Source: an uncultured Kroppenstedtia sp.
Lineage (GTDB): Bacteria; Bacillota; Bacilli; Thermoactinomycetales; DSM-45169
Length of the DNA stretch: 14,797 bases
NCBI GenBank assembly: GCA_959600065.1
Contig: CAUGKZ010000006.1
Coordinates: 1 to 14,797, forward strand
Direction of reading: 5' to 3'
The notes under the pieces were generated by a model that ran no database searches, was not told where the DNA came from, and was given only the letters and a program-made list of their open reading frames with translations. The position numbers and the translations under genes were made by a program. This document shows, piece after piece, positions 6,333 through 14,797 of the stretch (its first letter is position 1; each line of letters begins with the position of its first letter).

Positions 6333-6917
6333 TTACTTTTGATGTTCGATGATTTTATCGATCAACCCGTATTTCTTGGCTTCCTCCGCCGCCATGAAGT
6401 TGTCGCGGTCGGTATCCTGTTGAATTTTTTTCAAGGGTTGGCCGGTCTGCTCGGCGAGGAGATGATTGAGGCGATCCCGCATGCGCAGGATGCGCTTGGC
6501 GCTGATCTCGATGTCCGAAGCTTGCCCCTGGGCACCGCCGAGGGGTTGATGGATCATCACTTCACTGTTGGGAAGAGCCAGCCGCTTGCCCTTGGTTCCA
6601 GAAGAAAGCAGGAAGGCGCCCATGGAAGCAGCCATTCCGATGCAGATGGTCTGAATATCGCACTTGACGTGTTGCATCGTATCATAGATGGCAAATCCGG
6701 CGGAGATCGATCCTCCCGGTGAGTTGATATACAGCTGAATATCTTTGTTGGGATCTTCGGTTTGCAGGAACAGCAACTGGGCTACGATAGTGTTGGCCAC
6801 AGCGTCATTGATCTCGCTACCGAGGAAGATAATCCGGTCTTTCAACAGGCGGGAATAGATATCGTAGGATCGTTCGCCACGACTGGTCTGTTCAACCACA
6901 TAAGGAATCAAATTCAT
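6333..6917 (-). CDS. clpP: ATP-dependent Clp protease proteolytic subunit ClpP
   Basis: Serine protease subunit that assembles into a double heptameric barrel and degrades proteins fed by ClpX, ClpC or ClpE; cytosolic, central to protein quality control and stress response. The 194-residue product starts [21 protein letters not shown], the usual Firmicutes N-terminus. The catalytic triad is visible as Ser98 in GMAASMGA, His123 in MIHQPLGG and Asp172 in TDRDNF, and the NSPGGS oxyanion segment is at 65-70. The start at 6917 has AGGAGG seven bases upstream (plus-strand 6925-6930); reading back to 6971 would add residues overlapping the promoter. A sigma-A type promoter with a CtsR-like box precedes it and a strong terminator follows, so clpP appears monocistronic. 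Confidence 0.98.
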   Translation of the reverse strand: MNLIPYVVEQTSRGERSYDIYSRLLKDRIIFLGSEINDAVANTIVAQLLFLQTEDPNKDIQLYINSPGGSISAGFAIYDTMQHVKCDIQTICIGMAASMGAFLLSSGTKGKRLALPNSEVMIHQPLGGAQGQASDIEISAKRILRMRDRLNHLLAEQTGQPLKKIQQDTDRDNFMAAEEAKKYGLIDKIIEHQK

Positions 6918-6948
6918 CAGGGTCCCTCCTCTGGGATAGCATATACCC

Positions 6949-6978
6949 ATCATAACCCAGTCAAAATACAAAGGTCAA
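6949..6978 (-). promoter_or_regulatory. clpP promoter (sigma-A type)
   Basis: On the minus strand TTGACC (6973-6978) and TATGAT (6949-6954) are separated by 18 bases. Transcription would start near 6942, about 25 bases before the ATG and upstream of the Shine-Dalgarno. Confidence 0.7.
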
Positions 6979-6989
6979 GATAGGTCAGG
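6973..6989 (+). promoter_or_regulatory. CtsR-like operator over the clpP -35 element
   Basis: The heptads GGTCAAG (6973-6979) and GGTCAGG (6983-6989) are repeated ten bases apart, the spacing of the CtsR box (RGTCAAA-NAN-RGTCAAA). They match the heptad at six and five of seven positions. A third copy, AGTCAAA (6959-6965), matches the heptad fully but at 14-base spacing. The first heptad coincides with the -35 hexamer, fitting repression by steric block. The match is imperfect, and no ctsR gene is in the window. Confidence 0.55.
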
Positions 6990-6998
6990 GAATAGTGG

Positions 6999-7031
6999 AA
7001 AATAAAAACGGCAACCGATAATGGCTGCCGT
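6999..7031 (-). terminator. Terminator of tRNA-Arg
   Basis: Minus-strand stem ACGGCA/TGCCGT (7026-7031 and 7008-7013), extended inward by two further pairs past one mismatch, followed by TTTTTATTTT. It lies directly downstream of the encoded CCA end and upstream of the clpP promoter. Confidence 0.8.
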
Positions 7032-7037
7032 CTCTTT

Positions 7038-7112
7038 TGGTGCGCCTACCAGGATTCGAACCTGGGCACCTGGTTCCGGAGACCAGTGCTCTATCCCCTG
7101 AGCTATAGGCGC
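7038..7112 (-). tRNA. tRNA-Arg, anticodon CCG
   Basis: A complete cloverleaf can be drawn: acceptor GCGCCTA/TAGGCGC, D-arm GCTC/GAGC, anticodon stem CTGGT/ACCAG with loop CTCCGGA, a four-base variable region GTGC, and T-arm CCAGG-TTCGAAT-CCTGG. The anticodon CCG (plus-strand 7077-7079) reads arginine codon CGG. The CCA end is encoded at 7038-7040. It is 75 bases long including CCA, stands alone, and has its own promoter and terminator. Confidence 0.97.
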
Positions 7113-7142
7113 ACAATCGAAAATTAATCAGCGACAAAGACT

Positions 7143-7171
7143 ATTATAACGAGGCCTCGATAAAAAAGCAA
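7143..7171 (-). promoter_or_regulatory. Promoter of tRNA-Arg
   Basis: On the minus strand TTGCTT (7166-7171) and a perfect TATAAT (7143-7148) are 17 bases apart. The spacer contains a perfect ten-base palindrome CGAGGCCTCG (7150-7159). The mature tRNA begins 30 bases downstream of the -10 element. Confidence 0.75.
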
Positions 7172-7277
7172 GAGGTCACTTGAAATTGAATATAGTCACA
7201 ATAATGCGCCGAAGGGAGGCAACCTGAAAAGGAAAATCGCGAATTTTATTTTTTGCAGAGATGAGGAACCGGCGGCC

Positions 7278-7397
7278 TTATGATAATATATATCTTAAGT
7301 GACCGAATAACCTCCTTTTAGATATCAGGAAATCCGCCGGAAATTGCATCGAAGGCGGAAAAACACACATATACTGAACCACACGGAGGTGACGGAA
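7278..7397 (+). promoter_or_regulatory. rpoN promoter region and leader with possible RBS-masking fold
   Basis: TATGATAATAT at 7279-7289 is the likely -10 area, including an extended TGATAATAT form, but no good -35 is at proper spacing. In the leader TAACCTCC (7308-7315) can pair with the rpoN Shine-Dalgarno GGAGGTGA (7385-7392) with one mismatch, enclosing a smaller hairpin TCCGCC/GGCGGA (7333-7338 and 7354-7359). An upstream CCGGCGG (7269-7275) complements CCGCCGG (7334-7340) and could compete if transcripts start earlier. The rest of 7172-7277 shows nothing recognisable. Confidence 0.35.
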
Positions 7398-8795
7398 ATG
7401 GCTTTATCCATGGATTACGGACTGGTTCAGGACCAGCGGATGAAGCTGGTGATGACCCCCGAACTGCGGCAAGCGATCCAAGTGCTTCAACTTTCAACCG
7501 TGGACCTTATACAGTATATACAAGATCAGGCGATTGAAAACCCGGTGCTGGAAATAGAGGACCCCGCCCGAATGGCGGAGGCGGATCCAGTGGAGAGCGC
7601 AAGTGTGGATCAATTGGCAGATTGGGGAGCTTTTATGAGAAAGGGTGGAACTTTCAGCGGAGCCTCCTTCACCCATGACGAAGAAGAAGGGAATCCAGTG
7701 GATCGGATCGCTGATTCAGCCCTCAGTCTGTCCGAAGTTCTGGAAGAACAACTTCGCTACTTTTCCATAGATTCACGCATTTATCAGATCTGCCGGTATA
7801 TCATCGGAAATCTAGATGAGGACGGTTATTTGAGGTTCAATGGTGAACAATTATGTAAGCGCTTTAATATCCCGGAGTCGGACTTTTCTCGTTCTCTCCA
7901 GGTGGTCCAGGGACTGGACCCAGCAGGTGTGGGAGCCCGGGACTTATCCGAATGTCTGATCCTGCAATTGAGGCGGCAGGGAGATCTTAGCCCTTTGCTT
8001 TGCCACATCGTGAGCGATCACTTGCAGGATCTGGCCGAGGGAAAGCTAAAAAGAGTAGCCCAAACTTTAAATTGCACGCCATTGGAAGTGCAGGAAGCCG
8101 CCGATCGCATTCGGAAGCTGAATCCCAAACCCGGTCTCGCCTGCCACGGGGAGAGCCCCCGCTATATTTTCCCGGATGTGACTGTGAGAAAGATGCAGGG
8201 GGAGTGGGAAGTGTGGGTGAATGAAGGCTACATGCCTCGCTTGGGCATCAGCACCCAGTATGAACGGATGCTACGGGAGAATAATGAAAGCGCTCACCAA
8301 GCCGCCGCCTATATCCGAGAACGGATTCAATCTGCGATGTGGCTGTTAAAAAGTATTGAGCAACGACGCAACACGCTGTATCGCGTCAGCCAAGTGATCA
8401 TGGAAGTGCAACAGGACTTTTTCGAATACGGGGTCTCCTGTCTGAAACCTTTGACCTTGCGGGAAGTGGCGGAGGAGCTGGAATTGCACGAATCCACAGT
8501 CAGCCGAGCCACTCAACATAAATATATCCAGACACCCCGGGGCTTGTTCCCCTTCCGCTTTTTCTTCCCTTCAGGTGTCTCCAATCAGAGTGGTGGGAAT
8601 ACATCTGCCCGCAGTGTAAAGAATCGCATTCAACAGCTGATCCAAGGGGAAGACAAAGGGAAACCCTTGTCTGATCAGGTGATTGCAGACCGGCTCCGAG
8701 AGGCGGGGATCCGCATATCCCGCAGAACCGTCGCCAAATATCGGGAAGAGATGGGCATCATTTCGTCCCAAGCGAGGCGCAGGTTCGATTTGTGA
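7398..8795 (+). CDS. rpoN: RNA polymerase sigma-54 factor (SigL/RpoN)
   Basis: Sigma-54 factor directing RNA polymerase to -24/-12 promoters that need an enhancer-binding ATPase; in Bacilli such regulons concern amino-acid and sugar use. The 465-residue product has the glutamine- and leucine-rich activator-interacting region I at the N-terminus (LVMTPELRQAIQVLQLS), the core-binding domain in the middle (for example DEDGYLRFNGEQL, QGLDPAGVGARDLSECL), a DNA-binding helix-turn-helix region LREVAEELELHESTVSRAT, and the diagnostic RpoN box ISRRTVAKYREEMGI near the C-terminus. The ATG at 7398 has GGAGGTGA at 7385-7392; the in-frame codons from 7344 lie in the leader. Two cre-like sequences lie inside the gene, and its terminator encloses the next promoter. 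No sigma-54 activator is in the window. Confidence 0.97.
   Translation: MALSMDYGLVQDQRMKLVMTPELRQAIQVLQLSTVDLIQYIQDQAIENPVLEIEDPARMAEADPVESASVDQLADWGAFMRKGGTFSGASFTHDEEEGNPVDRIADSALSLSEVLEEQLRYFSIDSRIYQICRYIIGNLDEDGYLRFNGEQLCKRFNIPESDFSRSLQVVQGLDPAGVGARDLSECLILQLRRQGDLSPLLCHIVSDHLQDLAEGKLKRVAQTLNCTPLEVQEAADRIRKLNPKPGLACHGESPRYIFPDVTVRKMQGEWEVWVNEGYMPRLGISTQYERMLRENNESAHQAAAYIRERIQSAMWLLKSIEQRRNTLYRVSQVIMEVQQDFFEYGVSCLKPLTLREVAEELELHESTVSRATQHKYIQTPRGLFPFRFFFPSGVSNQSGGNTSARSVKNRIQQLIQGEDKGKPLSDQVIADRLREAGIRISRRTVAKYREEMGIISSQARRRFDL
7854..7867. promoter_or_regulatory. cre-like CcpA site within rpoN
   Basis: TGTAAGCGCTTTAA fits the cre consensus TGWAANCGNTNWCA with one mismatch and has a perfect AAGCGCTT core. 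It lies about 456 bases inside the coding sequence, a position suited to blocking elongating polymerase. A cre inside sigL acting by roadblock has been reported in B. subtilis. Confidence 0.55.
8285..8298. promoter_or_regulatory. Second cre-like CcpA site within rpoN
   Basis: TGAAAGCGCTCACC also fits TGWAANCGNTNWCA with one mismatch (last base). It is 431 bases downstream of the first site in the same gene. Being in coding DNA, it could reflect codon content alone. Confidence 0.4.
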
Positions 8796-8814
8796 AAAAG
8801 ATTCATTTGCCTGA

Positions 8815-8903
8815 AGACAGCATCTACCCGATTCCGCGGGCCCTCTTGTCAGGAGTACGGAAATGAACTACAATCGTGAAAGAGGATGCTGTCTCTTTTT
8901 TTT
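8815..8903 (+). terminator. Terminator of rpoN with a 60-base branched loop
   Basis: AGACAGCATC (8815-8824) pairs perfectly with GATGCTGTCT (8885-8894), followed by C and eight Ts (8896-8903). Inside are two further helices, CCCG/CGGG (8827-8830, 8837-8840) and CTCTT/AAGAG (8843-8847, 8880-8884), the latter stacking on the main stem. The large loop is unusual for a terminator; it contains the cggR promoter. Confidence 0.7.
8846..8874 (+). promoter_or_regulatory. cggR-gapA operon promoter
   Basis: TTGTCA (8846-8851) and TACAAT (8869-8874) are separated by 17 bases, each matching the sigma-A consensus at five of six positions. The predicted start near 8881 lies upstream of the CggR operator and about 80 bases before the cggR ATG. 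Confidence 0.78.
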
Positions 8904-8910
8904 ACCTAAT

Positions 8911-8945
8911 TGGGACGTATTTTGTCACGAGGGACATTTTTCGTC
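8911..8945 (+). promoter_or_regulatory. CggR operator
   Basis: Two repeated units, TGGGAC-N6-TGTC (8911-8926) and AGGGAC-N6-CGTC (8930-8945), match the known CggR operator pattern CGGGAC-N6-TGTC repeated with N4 between units, except that the spacer here is three bases and the first base of each unit differs. It lies between the promoter and the cggR start, so bound CggR would obstruct transcription of its own operon, and release would follow fructose-1,6-bisphosphate binding. Confidence 0.75.
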
Positions 8946-8962
8946 CCGTGCCGGAGGCGATC

Positions 8963-9988
8963 ATGGAGTCCATTCTGAAACTGCAGAGCAAACTGCTTCC
9001 CGATCTGTTGGAAGTGATGCGCAAACGATATGAAGTATTACGTCACCTGCAACTGATGCAACCGGTGGGGAGACGGGGTCTTGCTGTCGCTCTCAACCAG
9101 ACGGAACGGGTCTTGCGGGCAGAAGTGGAGTTTCTCAAGGAGCAGGGTCTCCTCCGGGTTGAATCGGTTGGAATGACCCTGACCCCGTCTGGAGAGGGGC
9201 TGATCCTGGAGATGGAGCCACTCATCAAAGAGCTCTCCGGTTTGACGGAACTGGAGACCACCCTCGCCCACGTGCTACAACTGAAAAGGGCGGTGGTGGT
9301 TCCAGGCGATTCCGACCGGTCGGACTGGGTGAAAAAAGAGATGGGGCGGGCAGGTGCCCGTCTGTTAAAGGAGATGGCCCGACCGGGACAGGTGACGGCA
9401 GTGGCCGGAGGAACCACTGTGGCTGCCGTTGCCGATCAGATCACCGCTGCCCCGGTTTTGAAGGAGACGATCTTTGTCCCTGCCCGGGGCGGACTGGGAG
9501 AGGCGGTAGAGTTGGAAGCCAATTATATCGTCTCCCTGATGGCCCGCAAGTCCGGTGGACAATACCGGATGCTCCACGTTCCCGAACAGTTGAGCGAAGA
9601 AGCCTTGGAAACCCTGGTACGGGAACCTCACATCCGGGAAGTGATGGAGCTGGCTCGTTCGGCCCGCATTGTCGTTCATGGGATCGGAGATGCTAAGAGC
9701 ATGGCAACCCGGCGAAAGTCATCCCCTGAATTGTTGAAGCTGTTGGAGGAAAAAGGGGCGGTGGGGGAAGCCTTTGGCTACTACTTCAACCGCCAGGGGG
9801 AGATTGTCTATCGCGGCCGTCATATTGGTCTCAGCTTGGAAGATCTAGAAAAAGTAGAGATGACGATTGCGATTGCAGGCGGAGCGGCCAAGGCGGAGGC
9901 GGTGGCGGCGGTCTGCCCGGTTTCCGGCAGTGGCGTGTTGGTCACCGATGAAGCGGCTGCTCGCGCCATTCTTGAAAGGGCCCATTGA
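8963..9988 (+). CDS. cggR: Central glycolytic genes repressor CggR
   Basis: SorC/DeoR-type repressor of the gapA operon whose DNA binding is relieved by fructose-1,6-bisphosphate. The 341-residue product has the N-terminal winged helix-turn-helix (LLPDLLEVMRKRYEVLRHL, then VGRRGLAVALNQTERVLRAEV, about residues 11-56) and a sugar-binding domain with conserved blocks PGDSDRSDWVKKEMGRA, VAGGTTVAAVA, FVPARGGLGE, HGIGDAKSMA, EAFGYYFN and the C-terminal VLVTDEAAA. ATG 8963 is chosen because GGAGG at 8953-8957 is five bases upstream and the length then equals Bacillus CggR; the longer in-frame GTG at 8876 lies in the promoter and ahead of the transcript start. It precedes gapA by 36 bases, as in B. 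subtilis, and is autoregulated through the operator at 8911-8945. Confidence 0.97.
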   Translation: MESILKLQSKLLPDLLEVMRKRYEVLRHLQLMQPVGRRGLAVALNQTERVLRAEVEFLKEQGLLRVESVGMTLTPSGEGLILEMEPLIKELSGLTELETTLAHVLQLKRAVVVPGDSDRSDWVKKEMGRAGARLLKEMARPGQVTAVAGGTTVAAVADQITAAPVLKETIFVPARGGLGEAVELEANYIVSLMARKSGGQYRMLHVPEQLSEEALETLVREPHIREVMELARSARIVVHGIGDAKSMATRRKSSPELLKLLEEKGAVGEAFGYYFNRQGEIVYRGRHIGLSLEDLEKVEMTIAIAGGAAKAEAVAAVCPVSGSGVLVTDEAAARAILERAH

Positions 9989-9997
9989 ATTTTTTAA

Positions 9998-11038
<1,041 letters not shown>

Positions 11039-11048
11039 AATAAAGGGG

Positions 11049-11084
11049 AAAAAGAGAGGAGAGGGGAAGACTCTCCTCTTTTTC
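11049..11084 (+). terminator. Intra-operon terminator between gapA and pgk
   Basis: AGAGGAGAG (11055-11063) pairs perfectly with CTCTCCTCT (11071-11079) around GGGAAGA, with the flanking As and Ts able to extend the stem, followed by TTTTT-C. It is less GC-rich than the other terminators and probably partial, since pgk has no evident promoter of its own. Confidence 0.7.
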
Positions 11085-11105
11085 TCTATGTCGAGGAGGA
11101 AGACG

Positions 11106-12287
11106 ATGAACAAGCTGTCGATCCTAGATGTGGATGTCAGAGGAAAGCGCGTCTTTTGCCGAGTCGATTTCAATGTACCACTAGATCAAGGAGGGATTAC
11201 CGATGACAATCGGATCCGGGCAGCTTTGCCGACGATCCGTCATCTGACGGAACACGGGGCGCGAGTGATCCTGGCCAGCCATTTAGGAAGACCCAAGGGG
11301 AGAGTGGTGGAGGAGTTGCGGCTGACTCCTGTCGCTGAACGCCTCTCCCAACTTTTGGGACAACCGGTGGTCAAGACGGAGCAAACTGTGGGCGCAGAAG
11401 TAGAGCAAGCGGTCGCTGGACTGAAGGAAGGGGAGATACTCCTATTGGAGAATGTCCGCTTCTGTCCCGGTGAGGAAAAAAATGACCCACAGTTGTCCCA
11501 GGACTTTGCCAAGTTGGCAGACCTCTACGTCAACGACGCCTTTGGCACCGCTCATCGGGCCCATGCCTCCACAGCGGGGATTGCCGAGCATCTGCCAGCG
11601 GTGGCGGGTTTCTTGATGCAACAGGAACTGGAAACCTTGGGACGAGCTCTGCAAAATCCTGACCGTCCCTTTACAGCGATCATCGGCGGAGCCAAGGTGA
11701 AAGACAAGATCGGCGTCATCGACAACCTGTTGGAACAAGTGGATCACCTCCTGATCGGCGGCGGACTCTCCTTCACCTTTCTGAAAGCTAAAGGATTGGA
11801 GATCGGCCAGTCTCTACTCGAAGCGGACAAGATCGATTTGGCCCGATCCTTCATGGAAAAGGCGGAACAGAAGGGGGTCCGTCTTCTTTTGCCTGTGGAT
11901 GCGGTGGTGGCCCCTGCTTTTGCTGCCGATGCCCCTGCGAAGACGGTAAGCGTGGAGGCGATCCCGGCGGATTCCATGGGATTGGATATCGGTCCGCAAA
12001 CCCGGGAGTCCTTCGCCGAGGTGATCCGTTCCTCCAAGTTGGTGATCTGGAACGGTCCCATGGGCGTCTTTGAGTTTGACCGGTTTGCCGAGGGCACCTT
12101 TGCCGTCGCCCGGGCAGTCGCCGCCTGTACGGGGATGACCATTATCGGCGGAGGGGATTCTGTGGCTGCTATCAAAAAATCGGGTTTGTCAGAACAAGTG
12201 GGCCATATCTCCACCGGTGGCGGCGCTTCCCTGGAATTGATGGAAGGGAAAACGCTTCCGGGAGTGGCGGTTCTCCAAAACAAGTAA
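11106..12287 (+). CDS. pgk: Phosphoglycerate kinase
   Basis: Monomeric cytosolic enzyme transferring phosphate from 1,3-bisphosphoglycerate to ADP, the first ATP-yielding step of lower glycolysis. The 393 residues are full length. The N-terminal substrate domain shows [42 protein letters not shown] and [14 protein letters not shown]; the C-terminal nucleotide domain shows [37 protein letters not shown] and the closing [19 protein letters not shown]. The start at 11106 has AGGAGG at 11094-11099, six bases upstream, and gives the family N-terminus; the frame upstream reaches into gapA and is not used. It follows the gapA terminator and runs into tpiA with 17 bases between. Confidence 0.98.
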   Translation: MNKLSILDVDVRGKRVFCRVDFNVPLDQGGITDDNRIRAALPTIRHLTEHGARVILASHLGRPKGRVVEELRLTPVAERLSQLLGQPVVKTEQTVGAEVEQAVAGLKEGEILLLENVRFCPGEEKNDPQLSQDFAKLADLYVNDAFGTAHRAHASTAGIAEHLPAVAGFLMQQELETLGRALQNPDRPFTAIIGGAKVKDKIGVIDNLLEQVDHLLIGGGLSFTFLKAKGLEIGQSLLEADKIDLARSFMEKAEQKGVRLLLPVDAVVAPAFAADAPAKTVSVEAIPADSMGLDIGPQTRESFAEVIRSSKLVIWNGPMGVFEFDRFAEGTFAVARAVAACTGMTIIGGGDSVAAIKKSGLSEQVGHISTGGGASLELMEGKTLPGVAVLQNK

Positions 12288-12289
12288 TC

Positions 12290-12298
12290 AGGTGGTGA
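12290..12298 (+). promoter_or_regulatory. Ribosome binding site for the TTG start of tpiA
   Basis: AGGTGGTGA differs at one base from the ideal AGGAGGTGA and ends six bases before TTG 12305. It starts three bases after the pgk stop codon and establishes the unusual start codon. Confidence 0.75.
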
Positions 12299-12304
12299 AT
12301 CACA

Positions 12305-13071
12305 TTGCGAAAATCAGTCATCGCAGGAAATTGGAAAATGTACAAAACGGTGACGGAAGCGCTGGAGTTTTTCTCAAAGGTTGAATTTGCCGGTAAAACA
12401 GACCGTGTCGAGACCGTAGTGTGCGCTCCTTTTGTCGCATTACCTGCACTGGTACAAGAAACGAAAGCGAGTGGGATCCGGATCGGAGCTCAAAACATGC
12501 ACTGGGAGGAAGAAGGGGCCTACACCGGTGAAATCAGCCCGTCGATGTTGACAGCGCTGGGAGTGACCCACGCGATCATCGGCCATTCTGAACGGAGAGC
12601 CTACTTTGCTGAGACCGATGAATCGGTCCGGCTCAAAACCCGTTCCGCACTGGATCATCAGCTCACTCCCATCGTATGTGTGGGAGAGACCCTGGAAGAG
12701 CGGGAGGCAGGGCGTACGCGGGAGTTGGTGCGGGAACAAGTGGTAGCCGCCATCCGAGGGTTGAGTTCCGAAGAGGCTTGTCGGCTCATTTTAGCCTATG
12801 AACCGGTCTGGGCGATTGGGACCGGCCGTTCGGCCACTGTGGAGGATGCAACGGATGTGATCCGATTCATCCGCAAAAGTGTGGCGGATCAGTTTGATCA
12901 ACAAGTGGCCAATGAAGTTCGCATCCTCTATGGAGGGAGCGTTAAACCGGACAACATCCAATCTTTTCTCGACACAGATGAGATTGACGGAGCTCTGGTC
13001 GGAGGGGCCAGTCTGGACCCCAGTTCCTTTGCCCGGCTGGTAGAAGTTGCTGCTCAACGGGGGGATTTAGG

Positions 13072-13075
<4 letters not shown>
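12305..13075 (+). CDS. tpiA: Triosephosphate isomerase
   Basis: TIM-barrel enzyme interconverting dihydroxyacetone phosphate and glyceraldehyde-3-phosphate. The 256-residue product begins at TTG with [14 protein letters not shown], where Asn9 and Lys11 are the substrate-binding residues. The catalytic His94 is in IIGHSERR, and the base Glu166 in [11 protein letters not shown] is followed by the flexible loop and GRSAT. The phosphate-binding YGGSV and the closing GALVGGASL are present. The TTG start is fixed by the ribosome binding site at 12290-12298 and by the absence of any ATG before the first beta-strand. The stop codon overlaps the gpmI start by four bases (ATGA), implying coupled translation. 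Confidence 0.98.

Positions 13076-14797
<1,722 letters not shown>

Noticed and set aside
8876..8962. Longer cggR reading from GTG 8876
   Set aside because: It begins at the promoter's transcription start area, crosses the CggR operator, and adds residues absent from the family.

Overview
The window looks like chromosomal core DNA from a Gram-positive, moderately GC-rich member of the Bacillales. The order NUDIX (yvcI)-ROK kinase-rapZ-yvcK-whiA-HPr/Crh, then clpP, tRNA-Arg(CCG), sigma-54 (rpoN/sigL) and cggR-gapA-pgk-tpiA-gpmI-eno is a condensed version of one Bacillus subtilis chromosomal region. Protein divergence and a gene set unlike Bacillus in detail suggest a relative such as a Thermoactinomycetaceae genus. 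That assignment is inference from gene order and remembered family sequences, not from a search.

Layout: (1) Bases 1-4538 hold a plus-strand operon: the 3' part of a YvcI-like NUDIX hydrolase, a ROK-family glucokinase, RapZ/YvcJ, YvcK/GlmR, WhiA and an HPr-family phosphocarrier, closed by a strong hairpin. (2) Bases 4540-5013 are a hairpin-rich, largely non-coding stretch between convergent units, containing the minus-strand terminator of the next gene. (3) Bases 5014-7171 are transcribed leftwards: a secreted protein with an MPETG cell-wall sorting signal, a roughly 32-residue single-pass membrane protein that is easily missed, clpP with a CtsR-like box over its promoter, and tRNA-Arg(CCG) with its own promoter and terminator. 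(4) From about 7280 transcription runs rightwards again: rpoN with a possible ribosome-binding-site-sequestering leader and two cre-like sites in its coding sequence, then the glycolytic operon cggR-gapA-pgk-tpiA-gpmI-eno, with eno cut by the window end.

Together the genes couple carbon flux to regulation. Glucokinase feeds glucose-6-phosphate. RapZ and YvcK are linked to amino-sugar and cell-envelope precursor control. The HPr-family protein carries both the PEP-dependent His15 and the regulatory Ser46. CggR, which senses fructose-1,6-bisphosphate, controls the triose part of glycolysis, and CcpA may act on rpoN through the cre-like sites. I found no mobile element, CRISPR array or defence system, and no clear candidate for an entirely new system. 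The most interesting items are regulatory: the cggR promoter sits inside the loop of the rpoN terminator, the Crh-locus protein has an HPr-type His15, and there is a well-supported unannotatable-size membrane peptide gene.
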